A stretch of 54,563 bases of DNA from Bordetella parapertussis (lineage in GTDB: Bacteria > Pseudomonadota > Gammaproteobacteria > Burkholderiales > Burkholderiaceae_C), in the NCBI GenBank assembly GCA_945875935.1, contig CAMCNE010000002.1, positions 1 through 54,563 of the forward strand. The letters run 5' to 3'. Below, in pieces: positions 24,618 through 36,650 of the stretch (its first letter is position 1; every line of letters starts with the position of its first letter). The translations under genes and the position numbers were made by a program. The notes under the pieces are model-generated. The model was not told the DNA's origin, made no database searches, and saw only the letters and a program-made list of their open reading frames with translations.

Positions 24618-25958
24618 TTATCGGGCAGCCTGGCCAGCGGCGTCGGCAAGGCTTTGCGCAAGGCGTTTGGCGGTTGAAGGCTCGTGGGTCTCGACCATCA
24701 CACGCAGGACAGGCTCCGTACCTGACGGTCGAACGAGCACTCGCCCGGAGCTACCCAGCTCACTCTCAACACTCCTCAGAGTCTCCTGAAACCCTTCATG
24801 AGTGCGCCAATCGAATCCCTGGCGCAACTGAACGTTGATCAGTGACTGAGGAAACAACCGGACGCCTTCGAGTTGATCTTCGAGCGACTTTCCGCTGCGG
24901 ATAACAGCCTGTAAAACCTGCAGTGCACTGATGATGCCGTCGCCTGTCGAGTGCCGGTCCAGCACCAGCAGATGCCCTGAGCCCTCGCCTCCCAAGACCC
25001 AGCCGCGGGCACTCAGTTCCTCGAGCACATAGCGATCGCCAACCCGTGCCCGAGCGAAGTCCACGCCCTTTCTTTTGAGCGCCAGCTCGACGGCGAGGTT
25101 GGTCATCAAGGTGCCAACCGCGCCGGCAACGACCTGCCTCTGGGCAAGACGATCTACGACAAGCCCGTACAACAACTCGTCGCCATTGAACAAACGACCG
25201 GCCGCATCGACCAGTTGCAAACGATCGGCGTCGCCATCCAGCGCGATGCCATAGTCGGCACCGCTGTCAATCACGGCCTTGACCAGCGCGGACGGGTCAG
25301 TGGCTCCGAATCCAGCATTGATGTTGTACCCGTCGGGACTGCAGCCAATCGCAAGCACCTCAGCGCCGAGTTCATGGAAGACCTCGGGTGCCACCTGGTA
25401 AGCCGCCCCATGCGCTGCATCGACGACGATCTTCATCCCCCGAAGTGAGATGTCACCACCGAAGGTGCCCTTGCAAAATTCGATGTAGCGTCCTCGTGCG
25501 TCGTCCAACCTCCGGGCCTTGCCGAGGGCTGCCGAATCGACCCAGTTCGGCTCCTGAGCGAGCATCGTCTCGACGCTCGATTCCCAGCCATCGCTGAGTT
25601 TTTCACCAGATGCCGAGAAGAATTTGATGCCGTTGTCGCAAAAGGGGTTGTGCGATGCACTGATGACCACCCCCAGGCTCAGACGCAGCGCGCGCGTCAG
25701 ATAGGCCACACCCGGCGTCGGCAGCGGGCCGGTCAAAAGAACATCGACGCCCGCGGACGCAAATCCGGCCTCCAGTGCGGACTCGATCATGTAGCCGGAA
25801 ATTCGCGTGTCCTTGCCAATCAGCACGGTTGGCTTCGACGCGCTGGCCTTCAGTACGCGACCGACCGAATGACCGAGACGCAGCATGAGGTCTGGCGTGA
25901 TCGGGCTTTGGCCCACCGTTCCCCGGATGCCGTCGGTACCAAAAAGCGCTCTGCTCAT
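24618..25958 (-). CDS. glmM: Phosphoglucosamine mutase
   Basis: Interconverts glucosamine-6-phosphate and glucosamine-1-phosphate on the way to UDP-GlcNAc for peptidoglycan and LPS. The 446-residue length is normal. The N-terminus LFGTDGIRGTVGQ, catalytic serine loop VISASHNPFCDNGIKF (Ser102), metal-binding DGDADRLQLVD and sugar-binding GGEGSGHLLVLD are intact, as is the C-terminal phosphate loop RPSGTEPVLRVMVE. It starts 3 nt after the folP stop, in the order ftsH-folP-glmM shared with E. coli. Confidence 0.98.
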   Translation of the reverse strand: MSRALFGTDGIRGTVGQSPITPDLMLRLGHSVGRVLKASASKPTVLIGKDTRISGYMIESALEAGFASAGVDVLLTGPLPTPGVAYLTRALRLSLGVVISASHNPFCDNGIKFFSASGEKLSDGWESSVETMLAQEPNWVDSAALGKARRLDDARGRYIEFCKGTFGGDISLRGMKIVVDAAHGAAYQVAPEVFHELGAEVLAIGCSPDGYNINAGFGATDPSALVKAVIDSGADYGIALDGDADRLQLVDAAGRLFNGDELLYGLVVDRLAQRQVVAGAVGTLMTNLAVELALKRKGVDFARARVGDRYVLEELSARGWVLGGEGSGHLLVLDRHSTGDGIISALQVLQAVIRSGKSLEDQLEGVRLFPQSLINVQLRQGFDWRTHEGFQETLRSVESELGSSGRVLVRPSGTEPVLRVMVETHEPSTAKRLAQSLADAAGQAAR

Positions 25959-25961
25959 GAA

Positions 25962-26819
25962 TCAATGACTTTCAAAAGGGGTTGGTGCAGACACAGGCAG
26001 ACCAGTTGCCAGCAAGACTTTCAGGGCATCGACTGTGGCGCCTACATCATGAACGCGCACGATGCTGGCGCCGTTGAGAACTGAAACCATGGCAGCCGCC
26101 AGACTGGCGGCCAAACGATCGTGCACGTCGCGCCCCGTGACCACGCCCAGCGTCGATTTTCGCGACCAACCCGTCAACAGCGGGAAACCCATAGACAAAA
26201 GCTCTCGCTGGCGACGCAGCAAGTCGAGGTTTTGCGCGGGGGTCTTTCCAAAGCCGATGCCAGGGTCGATCACGATGCGCTCTGAGTGAACCCCTTTTGA
26301 CAGCAACGCTTTGGCCCGCAAAGACAACTCGGCACCCACCTCCGCCATCACGTCGTTGTATTCCGCCAATGACTGCATCGTTTCGGGCTTGCCCCTCATG
26401 TGCATCAGGCACAGGCCGCACTTGGGATGGGTAACTGCGACTCGCAAAGCTTGGGGCGCACGAAATGCGTTGATGTCGTTGACGATGTCGATACCCATCG
26501 CAAGGGCTTCCGACATGAGGTCAGGTTTGGTCGTGTCCAGCGAAACCGGATGCCCCCAGGCAAGCACAGCCTCGAGCACCGGGAGCACCCGGCGCCGTTC
26601 TTCCTGCAGGGAAATCGACACGGCACCGGGGCGGCTGGATTCGCCTCCAATATCGAGGATATCTGCGCCCTCATCGATCAAGCGCCTGCAGTGATCGATT
26701 GCCGACCGGGGCTCGCCAAACGATCCGCCATCCGAAAACGAGTCGGGCGTGACGTTCACGATGCCCATGACCTTGGGCTTCGTCAGATCGATGCGGTGGT
26801 TTGTCGTCTGCCAGAACAT
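25962..26819 (-). CDS. folP: Dihydropteroate synthase
   Basis: Condenses p-aminobenzoate with dihydropterin pyrophosphate in folate synthesis; target of sulfonamides. The ATG at 26819 gives 285 residues beginning MFWQTTNHRIDLTKPKVMGI. The pyrophosphate loop NVTPDSFSDGG, DILDIGGESSRPG, VNDINAF, LMHMRGKP, VIDPGIGFGKTPAQNL and GWSRKSTLG are the family signatures. A longer frame to 26984 would run into ftsH and crosses a terminator hairpin, so I reject it. Confidence 0.96.
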   Translation of the reverse strand: MFWQTTNHRIDLTKPKVMGIVNVTPDSFSDGGSFGEPRSAIDHCRRLIDEGADILDIGGESSRPGAVSISLQEERRRVLPVLEAVLAWGHPVSLDTTKPDLMSEALAMGIDIVNDINAFRAPQALRVAVTHPKCGLCLMHMRGKPETMQSLAEYNDVMAEVGAELSLRAKALLSKGVHSERIVIDPGIGFGKTPAQNLDLLRRQRELLSMGFPLLTGWSRKSTLGVVTGRDVHDRLAASLAAAMVSVLNGASIVRVHDVGATVDALKVLLATGLPVSAPTPFESH

Positions 26820-26850
26820 GCGATGTCGTGTGAACAGATTGCCGATCAAA

Positions 26851-26880
26851 TTAAAAACGGGGCCGAAGCCCCGTGAAAAA
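26851..26880 (-). terminator. Rho-independent terminator between ftsH and folP
   Basis: A 7-bp stem ACGGGGC/GCCCCGT (26857-26863 with 26868-26874), tetraloop, flanked by T-run on the minus strand (AAAAA at 26853-26857 on plus). It lies after the ftsH stop and before folP; readthrough or a separate folP promoter is needed. Confidence 0.75.
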
Positions 26881-26895
26881 TTGTTACCGATCACC

Positions 26896-28797
26896 TCATG
26901 CGACTGCGGGCGCTCCGTCAGTGGACACCGGAGCCGATGGGCCGTTGGGCTTGCTCGACGACGATGTCCAGTCTTTGGGTGCACGAGGGGGGTCGCCCTT
27001 CATGATGTCGTCGATCTGGTCGCTGTCGATGGTCTCCCACTCGAGAAGAGCCTTCGCCAATGCATGCATCTTGTCGTGGTTTTCTTCAATGTGCTTGCGC
27101 GCAATGGCGTACTGCTCATCAATGATCCGACGAATGACCCCGTCGACCTTTTGCATGGTCTGCTCGGACACATTCACTTGTTTGGTCACTGAGCGTCCCA
27201 GAAAAACCTCGCCCTCGTTCTCGGCATAAACCATGGGGCCCAGCTCATCGGTCATACCGTAGCGGGTGACCATGTCCCGCGCTATTTGCGTGGCCCGCTC
27301 GAAGTCGTTGCTCGCGCCCGTGGTCATCTGATTCATGAAGACCTCTTCCGCAATCCGGCCGCCAAACAGCACGGAGATGGTTGAGAGCATCCGCTCCTTG
27401 TCCAGGCTGTATCGATCGCCTTCAGGCAGTTGCATGGTGACTCCCAAAGCGCGTCCACGAGGAATCACGGTCACCTTGTGCACGGGATCGGTCTTGGGCA
27501 TCAGTTTGGCCACCAACGTGTGCCCGGACTCGTGGTAAGCGGTGTTCTTACGCTCCTCCTCCGGCATGATCATTGACTTGCGCTCGGGGCCCATCATGAT
27601 CTTGTCCTTGGCCTTCTCGAAGTCGACCATTTCAACGACGCGACCAGCCCGACGCGCAGCGAAAAGGGCTGCTTCGTTGACCAGATTGGCCAGATCTGCG
27701 CCAGAGAAACCTGGCGTGCCTCGGGCGAGGATGTCAGCACGGATGTCTTGCCCCACCGGCACCTTGCGCATGTGCACGTTGAGAATCTGCTCGCGTCCAC
27801 GCACGTCAGGCAAGGTCACATACACCTGTCGATCGAATCGGCCTGGACGCAACAGTGCCGGGTCAAGGATGTCGGGCCGATTGGTGGCCGCCATCACGAT
27901 CACGCCCAAATTGGTCTCGAAGCCGTCCATCTCGACCAGCATCTGATTCAGGGTTTGCTCACGCTCATCGTTTCCGCCGCCCAAGCCAGCTCCACGGTGG
28001 CGTCCAACAGCGTCAATCTCGTCCACGAAGATGATGCAAGGCGCACTCTTCTTGGCTTGTTCAAACATGTCGCGCACGCGGGCGGCACCGACGCCGACAA
28101 ACATCTCGACGAAGTCCGAGCCTGAAATACTGAAGAAAGGCACCTTGGCCTCACCCGCAATGGCCTTGGCCAGCAGCGTCTTGCCAGTCCCCGGAGGCCC
28201 CACGAGAAGAACACCACGCGGGATTCGGCCACCGAGTTTTTGAAAGCGCTGGGGATCCTTCAAGAAGTCGACCAGTTCCTTGACCTCTTCCTTGGCTTCG
28301 TCGCAGCCTGCCACGTCGGCGAATGTGGTCGTGTTGTTGGCCTCATCCAGCATGCGAGCCTTCGATTTTCCAAAGCTGAAGGCGCCTCCCTTGCCACCAC
28401 CTTGCATCTGCCGCATGAAATAAATCCACACGCCAATCAAAAGAAGCATCGGACCCCAAGATACCAAGATGTTCATGAGCAGCGACGGTTCTTCGCGCGG
28501 CTTCACATCGAACTTCACGCCGTTGTTGATCAGGTCGCCGACCAAACCACGATCAAGGTAAGTGGCCGTACTGCGCAAGCGCTTGTCATCGGTGGTGGTG
28601 GCGATGATCTCGGTGCCCGAGGGGCCTTCTTGCAAGGTGACGGCCTTGACCCTCTTGCTTCGGACCTCTTCCAGAAAGTCCGAATACCCGATTTGGCCGC
28701 CCGATGCCGAGCTGCGATCAAATTGCTTGAAAACCGTGAAGAGCACGAGGGCGATCACGAGCCAAACAGCCACCTTTGAGAACCATTGATTGTTCAC
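26896..28797 (-). CDS. ftsH: ATP-dependent zinc metalloprotease FtsH
   Basis: Hexameric inner-membrane AAA+ protease that degrades misplaced membrane proteins and regulators such as LpxC. The start is GTG with GGAG 5-6 nt upstream; MNNQWFSKVAVWLVIALVLF is the first membrane helix, a periplasmic domain follows and the second helix is at about 107-128. Walker A GPPGTGKT (200-207), Walker B CIIFVDEIDAVG and the SRH region VIVMAATNRPDILDPALLRPGRFD are intact, as is the zinc site HESGH near residue 425. The C-terminus is Ser/Pro-rich. Confidence 0.98.
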   Translation of the reverse strand: MNNQWFSKVAVWLVIALVLFTVFKQFDRSSASGGQIGYSDFLEEVRSKRVKAVTLQEGPSGTEIIATTTDDKRLRSTATYLDRGLVGDLINNGVKFDVKPREEPSLLMNILVSWGPMLLLIGVWIYFMRQMQGGGKGGAFSFGKSKARMLDEANNTTTFADVAGCDEAKEEVKELVDFLKDPQRFQKLGGRIPRGVLLVGPPGTGKTLLAKAIAGEAKVPFFSISGSDFVEMFVGVGAARVRDMFEQAKKSAPCIIFVDEIDAVGRHRGAGLGGGNDEREQTLNQMLVEMDGFETNLGVIVMAATNRPDILDPALLRPGRFDRQVYVTLPDVRGREQILNVHMRKVPVGQDIRADILARGTPGFSGADLANLVNEAALFAARRAGRVVEMVDFEKAKDKIMMGPERKSMIMPEEERKNTAYHESGHTLVAKLMPKTDPVHKVTVIPRGRALGVTMQLPEGDRYSLDKERMLSTISVLFGGRIAEEVFMNQMTTGASNDFERATQIARDMVTRYGMTDELGPMVYAENEGEVFLGRSVTKQVNVSEQTMQKVDGVIRRIIDEQYAIARKHIEENHDKMHALAKALLEWETIDSDQIDDIMKGDPPRAPKDWTSSSSKPNGPSAPVSTDGAPAVA

Positions 28798-28947
28798 CGC
28801 AGCTCCAATTTTTTAAGCGTAAAAGATTGCGCGAAGCGAGACAGCGCACGCAACTTCAACGTGGGGATGAGTTTATGCGAGTCAAGCCCGCCAAAGCTGC
28901 CGTGACGGCAAAGCCACAGCGCCTGCAGAAGGGTCAATCACAACAGA

Positions 28948-29640
28948 TCATCTGTCGGCAGACCTGCTTGCTGACTTGAGACCCGCAGCGACAAGAAAAG
29001 TTTCTGACGATTTGTCTCTGGACGCTTTGGGCTTGATGGGTCTGACCGAACGGAAATTCGCTTTCAGAAGTTCCACGAGCTGGCTGTAGTTGCCACCATG
29101 GAAAACCTTGCACACCAAGGTTCCGTCGTCGACCAGGTGTCGCGTGGAGAACTCGACCGCGAGTTCAACCAGATGCCCCACTCGGGCTGAATCCGAACTG
29201 GCTATGCCTGAGAGATTGGGCGCGAGGTCGGAGACCACCACGTCGACAGACCGCCCCGTGACGGCCAGCTCAAGCCGCTGAAGCACTTCTTCGTCACGGA
29301 AGTCGCCTTGAATGAAAACCACACCGTCGATGGGCTCGAAGTCGAGGATATCCAGAGCAATGATGGTGCCGTTGAGAGCCCCCATGCCAGCGCCCGCCAC
29401 GTTCGATTCCTTCATCGCAAGGCGGCGCCGCACGTACTGGCTCCAAGCACCGGGCGCGGCGCCCAGATCGACGACCACTTGACCGGGTTTGAACAACCCC
29501 AGCGCCTCGTCTATTTCTTTCAGCTTGTAGGCCGCGCGCGCTCGGAACCCTTCTTTCTTCGCCAGCTTGACGTAGGTGTCGTTCAGGTGATCGAGCAGCC
29601 AAGCCTTGTTGATCTTCTTGCTTTTGGATTTGACCTTCAT
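28948..29640 (-). CDS. rlmE: 23S rRNA (uridine-2552-2'-O)-methyltransferase
   Basis: Methylates U2552 in the A-loop of 23S rRNA, a late step of 50S assembly. The ATG at 29640 begins with a very basic stretch (MKVKSKSKKINKAW), then RARAAYKLKEIDEA and the SAM motif VVDLGAAPGAWSQYV. The K-D-K-E-type catalytic positions fall in AAYKLKEID, VVSDLAPNLSG and LVCKVFHGGNY. The 230-residue length fits. It lies upstream of ftsH as in E. coli and is divergent from yhbY with only 20 nt between start codons. Confidence 0.95.
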   Translation of the reverse strand: MKVKSKSKKINKAWLLDHLNDTYVKLAKKEGFRARAAYKLKEIDEALGLFKPGQVVVDLGAAPGAWSQYVRRRLAMKESNVAGAGMGALNGTIIALDILDFEPIDGVVFIQGDFRDEEVLQRLELAVTGRSVDVVVSDLAPNLSGIASSDSARVGHLVELAVEFSTRHLVDDGTLVCKVFHGGNYSQLVELLKANFRSVRPIKPKASRDKSSETFLVAAGLKSASRSADR

Positions 29641-29648
29641 GCTGAGCC

Positions 29649-29655
29649 GATAATA
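29649..29655. promoter_or_regulatory. Shared -10 region of rlmE and yhbY
   Basis: GATAATA serves both strands: GATAAT (29649-29654) lies 6 nt before the yhbY ATG, and TATTAT on the minus strand (29655-29650) lies 9 nt before the rlmE ATG. Both messages would be leaderless or nearly so. The -35 boxes are not convincing at standard spacing. Confidence 0.4.
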
Positions 29656-29660
29656 GGCTG

Positions 29661-30134
29661 ATGCCTGCAATCCAACTCACTTCCCATCAGCGTAAAGAAA
29701 AACGTGCAGATGCACACCATCTCGATCCAGTGGTACTGATAGGCGGTGACGGACTGACCCCTGCGGTGGTTCGTGAAACGGATGCAGCACTCAGCGCGCA
29801 TGGCCTGATCAAGATTCGTGTCTTTTGCGATGAGCGTGCCTCCCGCGAGTCGATGTTTGCGTCTTTATCCGATGAACTGAACGCTGCGCCGATTCAGCAC
29901 ATCGGCAAATTGCTTGTGCTTTGGCGTCCGATCCCGCCCAAGGAAAAGCCAGAGCGCGAAGATCGCATGCCAGGGCCCAAGGTGGTGAAGCTGCTGAAGT
30001 TCTCGAAGAGTGGCAACCACCGTCCTCAAGTCAAGAAGATCAGGGTTCTGGGCAATGAACGACTTGCCGCGGGCGGCGAGGTCAAGCGAGCCCGCAAGCG
30101 GGTGGTCAGCGTCAAACGGAAGGTGCCTGACTGA
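29661..30134 (+). CDS. yhbY: YhbY/CRS1 family RNA-binding protein
   Basis: CRM-domain protein associated with the pre-50S ribosome. Residues 1-95 form the CRM domain: LTSHQRKEKRADAHHLDPVV, the GGDGLTPAVVRETDAALSAH motif (GxxG loop) and LIKIRVF. The C-terminal 60 residues are a highly basic tail not present in E. coli YhbY (about 97 residues), giving 157 in all. It is divergent from rlmE, which is also a 50S maturation factor. Confidence 0.93.
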   Translation: MPAIQLTSHQRKEKRADAHHLDPVVLIGGDGLTPAVVRETDAALSAHGLIKIRVFCDERASRESMFASLSDELNAAPIQHIGKLLVLWRPIPPKEKPEREDRMPGPKVVKLLKFSKSGNHRPQVKKIRVLGNERLAAGGEVKRARKRVVSVKRKVPD

Positions 30135-30171
30135 GTTGCTCGACTGGCCCTGGGGCAGTCGAGTCAAAGAC

Positions 30172-30606
30172 TCAGACCTTCGGGCCAGAGCTCAGACGCC
30201 AGGCGAGCCAGACGATACACAGCGTTTTTAACGCAAAAAAGCCGGCGGCCAACCCGTGAAGGGCACCGAACGACAACGCACCCTCGCCGGCTCTGGCCGC
30301 TGCCATCATGGGCTGCAGCACGAAGTAGCCGGCAATGGTGCAAAACAGGCTGCCGAAAACCAGCAGCATGTTGACATCAATCGGAATGCCCGATGGGCGC
30401 GGGCTCCTGATGTTGCGAAGCGCAAGCAGCAGCAGCACCGCGACAGCCAGGCTGGCGTAAGCCTCGATGGCGAACATCCTTCCGGCGCTTCGACCGGCGA
30501 TCTCCGAAGAGGCCACAGCGAAGCCGGCAGGCGCTCCGATCAAGCCCACTCCCAGCAGCACTCCCGCCCATAACCCGGCCAAGCACGACGCAATTCGATG
30601 CAGCAT
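30172..30606 (-). CDS. DUF4149-type small membrane protein
   Basis: Predicted inner-membrane protein of 144 residues with four hydrophobic segments (about residues 5-30, 45-62, 78-100 and 115-138). The pattern of an N-terminal AGLWAGVLLGVGLIGAP, a middle RMFAIEAYASL and a C-terminal LHGLAAGFFALKTL resembles the DUF4149 family. The ATG at 30606 is preferred over a TTG at 30627 that would run into greA. It follows greA by 14 nt, so cotranscription is likely. Function unknown. Confidence 0.8.
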   Translation of the reverse strand: MLHRIASCLAGLWAGVLLGVGLIGAPAGFAVASSEIAGRSAGRMFAIEAYASLAVAVLLLLALRNIRSPRPSGIPIDVNMLLVFGSLFCTIAGYFVLQPMMAAARAGEGALSFGALHGLAAGFFALKTLCIVWLAWRLSSGPKV

Positions 30607-30620
30607 GAGCGGGCAGCCGA

Positions 30621-31097
30621 TCAGCAATAGCGCACGGCCATGACCTCGTAACTCTTGACGCCGCCGGGAGCGTGCACCTCGGCAATGTCACCGACTTCCT
30701 TGCTGATCAGCGCGCGTGCAATCGGCGAGCTGATGGAGACCAGACCCAGCTTGAGATCTGCCTCATCGTCACCCACGATTTGATAGGTGACCATGACGCC
30801 GTTGGACTCATCCTCAAGGTCGACGGTGGAGCCAAACACCACGCGGCCCTCGGCATCCAGGGTGGACGGATCAATCACTTTGGCGGCTGCAAGCTTCCCC
30901 TCAATTTCCAGAATGCGGCCCTCTATGAAGCCTTGCTTGTCCTTGGCGGCCTCGTATTCCGCGTTCTCGGACAAATCGCCTTGGGCGCGAGCCTCAGCAA
31001 TGGCTTGGATCACGGCATGGCGCTCCGACGTCTTCAAACGCTGAAGTTCATCCTTGAGCTTTTCAGCTCCGCGCTTGGTCAATGGAATGGTTTGCAT
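30621..31097 (-). CDS. greA: Transcription elongation factor GreA
   Basis: Binds the RNA polymerase secondary channel and stimulates cleavage of backtracked transcripts. The ATG at 31097 begins MQTIPLTKRGAEKLKDELQRL. The N-terminal coiled coil carries the acidic tip (GDLSENAEYEAAKDKQG) and the C-terminal domain holds GLVSISSPIARALISKEVGD. The 158-residue length is exact for the family. The 64-codon-longer frame is rejected because it begins upstream of the carB terminator. Confidence 0.97.
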   Translation of the reverse strand: MQTIPLTKRGAEKLKDELQRLKTSERHAVIQAIAEARAQGDLSENAEYEAAKDKQGFIEGRILEIEGKLAAAKVIDPSTLDAEGRVVFGSTVDLEDESNGVMVTYQIVGDDEADLKLGLVSISSPIARALISKEVGDIAEVHAPGGVKSYEVMAVRYC

Positions 31098-31112
31098 GGT
31101 GATCACCCCGGG

Positions 31113-31152
31113 GAAAAAATGAAGCCGCCGCAGGAAGCTCCCGCGGCGGCCT
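31113..31152 (-). terminator. Rho-independent terminator after carB
   Basis: GCCGCCGC (31124-31131) pairs with GCGGCGGC (31143-31150), followed on the minus strand by TTCATTTTTT. It separates the carAB unit from greA, whose ATG lies just downstream at 31097. Confidence 0.85.
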
Positions 31153-31182
31153 AATGTCAAAAAAATTGAGTCTCAAGGCAGT

Positions 31183-34441
<3,259 letters not shown>

Positions 34442-34449
<8 letters not shown>

Positions 34450-35635
34450 TTGCACCTCCGGTCGAGGCGGCGCGGCCCGTTTGCATCAGCGCAATGAACC
34501 GGTCGAAAAGGTAGCCAATGTCTTGCGGCCCCGGAGATGCTTCGGGGTGGCCCTGAAAGCAGAAGGCCGGGCGATCGGTGCGCGCCAAGCCCTGCAAGGT
34601 GCCGTCAAACAAACTCACGTGGGTCGGTCTCAAGTTGTGCGGCAAAGTGGTCTCGTCTACGGCAAATCCGTGGTTCTGGCTGGTGATGCTCACCCGGCCT
34701 GTATCAAGGTCCTTGACAGGATGGTTCGCGCCGTGGTGCCCGAACTTCATCTTGAAGGTCTTGGCACCCGAGGCCAGCGCAAGAATCTGATGACCGAGGC
34801 AAATCCCGAATACCGGGACGCCGGTTTCGATGAGCGTGCGCGTGGCTTCGATGGCGTAATCGCAGGGCTGCGGGTCTCCGGGGCCGTTGCTCAGGAAAAC
34901 CCCGTCGGGGCGCAGCGCCACAACGTCCTGCGCTGGTGTCTGCGCAGGCACCACCGTGACCTTGCAGCCACGACTGGCCAGCATGCGCAGGATGTTGCGT
35001 TTGACGCCAAAGTCGTAGGCAACCACATGCCAGGTCGGGTCACCCTGCGTGCCATGGCCCGCGCCCAACGCCCATTCGGTTTCGGTCCAGACGTGGCTCG
35101 CGGTGCTGCTGACGACCTTGGCCAGATCGAGACCGGCCATGCTGGGCGCTGAGCGCGCAGCATTCAAGGCGGCCCCGAAGTGCGCTTCGCCGATCACCTC
35201 GCCAGCGCCCAGCGACAGGATGCAGCCGTTTTGCGCGCCTGTGCTGCGCAGCAAACGCGTCAGCCTTCGGGTGTCGATGTCGGTAATCGCCACCGTGCCC
35301 TCGCGCTCGAGATACTGCGCCAGCGTTTCAGTCATACGGAAGTTCGAGGCCCTCAGGGGAAGGTCCTTGATGATCAAGCCAGCGGCATGAATCCGATCAG
35401 ACTCAACATCTTCTGGATTGACGCCGTAACTTCCGATGTGCGGATAAGTCAGCGTGACGATCTGACGGCAATAGCTCGGGTCGGTCAGGATTTCCTGATA
35501 ACCGGTCAAGGAGGTGTTGAACACAACCTCCCCACGGGTTTGGCCCGGTGAGCCGATGGAAGTGCCGATGAAGCGGGAGCCGTCTGCGAGTACGAGGATT
35601 GCGGGAGGCGAGACGGGCAGCAAGGAAAACTCCAT
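34442..35635 (-). CDS. carA: Carbamoyl-phosphate synthase small subunit
   Basis: Glutamine amidotransferase subunit that feeds ammonia to CarB. The ATG at 35635 gives 397 residues; a longer frame to 35803 is low-complexity and unlikely. The N-terminal domain has LADGSRFIGTSIG and VVFNTSLTGYQEILTDPSY. The class I amidotransferase domain has the nucleophile Cys in VFGICLGHQILALA, the YDFGVKRNILR strand and the His/Glu pair in CFQGHPEASPGP. The 253 bp up to the divergent BI-1 gene must hold both promoters; I see no attenuator. Confidence 0.97.
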
Positions 35636-35888
35636 TGATGCACCCAGTTCTGCCCCGCAGTCAGCGCTGCAAGATCGAATCCTGGTGGGAAACTGGAGGG
35701 GTTTCTCTGGGGGCGGGGGATGTTCGGGTGAGAGAGGCGATTGTAAGTCGAGACCGCCGCCTCGAAGCCGCGCAAAGGCCCTTGAATGCCTTGGCCTTAC
35801 CAAGGGGTGCAGCGAGCGGAGAAACCCGAGGGAACTAGAATTCAGTCGTCGGTATCGAACCTACATCCCGTTGTTTCAGGAGGTTTTC

Positions 35889-36587
35889 ATGAGTCAAGGT
35901 CTTCGTTCATCCCCCTACACGTACTCTGGGTCGGTCACATCGACCGAGCAGCGCAATCGGGTCTTGCGCAACACCTATTGGCTGTTGGCGCTGTCGATGG
36001 TGCCCACGGTTCTTGGCGCTTGGGTTGGCTTGGCTACCGGCCTGACCAACGCACTTTCTCCCATGGTGGGCCTGATTGTTTTCCTGGGCGGCGCGTTCGG
36101 TTTCATGTACGCGATCGAGAAAACAAAGAACTCTGCGATGGGCGTTCCTGTGTTGCTGGGCTTCACCTTCTTCATGGGTCTGATGCTCTCGCGCATGGTC
36201 GGCGTCGTGCTGGGCATGTCCAACGGTGCCAGCCTCATCATGATGTCGTTCGCCGGCACGGGTGCGATTTTCCTAGGCATGGCCACGCTGTCTTCGGTGA
36301 TCAAGCGCGACCTGAGTTCGATGGGCAAGTTCTTGTTCATTGGCGTGATCATGTTGCTGGTGGCTGGCATTGCCAATGTGTTCATCCAGTCGAGCGCGCT
36401 CATGATCACGCTGTCGGTGCTGGCGATCGGCATCTTCTCTGCCTTCATCCTTTACGACCTGAAGCGCGTTAAGGATGGCGAGGAGACTAACTACATCACG
36501 GCCACCTTGAGCGTCTACCTGAGCGTGTACAACGTGTTCCAGTCCTTGCTCGCCATCTTCGGCTTGGCCGGGGGTAGCGACGACTGA
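35889..36587 (+). CDS. Bax inhibitor-1/YccA family membrane protein
   Basis: Inner-membrane protein of 232 residues with seven hydrophobic segments, the BI-1 (TMBIM) architecture; E. coli members modulate FtsH. The ATG at 35889 has a perfect AGGAGG 6 nt upstream, and a much longer frame from 35514 is antisense to carA. Recognisable segments include RNRVLRNTYWLLALSMVPT, NGASLIMMSFAGTGAIFLGM and the C-terminal YDLKRVKDGEETNYITATLSVYLSVYNVFQSLL. Closed by a strong terminator. Confidence 0.93.
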   Translation: MSQGLRSSPYTYSGSVTSTEQRNRVLRNTYWLLALSMVPTVLGAWVGLATGLTNALSPMVGLIVFLGGAFGFMYAIEKTKNSAMGVPVLLGFTFFMGLMLSRMVGVVLGMSNGASLIMMSFAGTGAIFLGMATLSSVIKRDLSSMGKFLFIGVIMLLVAGIANVFIQSSALMITLSVLAIGIFSAFILYDLKRVKDGEETNYITATLSVYLSVYNVFQSLLAIFGLAGGSDD

Positions 36588-36600
36588 GTCAAAACCGTTT

Positions 36601-36630
36601 CAAAAAACGGGGCCTTCGGGCCCCGTTTTC
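36601..36630 (+). terminator. Bidirectional rho-independent terminator
   Basis: ACGGGGCC-TTCG-GGCCCCGT with As on the left and Ts on the right, between the BI-1 gene and the rlmD stop; it can serve both strands. Confidence 0.88.
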
Positions 36631-36650
36631 GTTTGTGCGTGTTCTCGGGA

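Noticed and set aside
26820..26984. N-terminal extension of folP
   Set aside because: It would cross the terminator hairpin and enter ftsH; family proteins start near 26819.
35514..35888. N-terminal extension of the BI-1 protein
   Set aside because: The region is antisense to carA and the true ATG at 35889 has a perfect AGGAGG.
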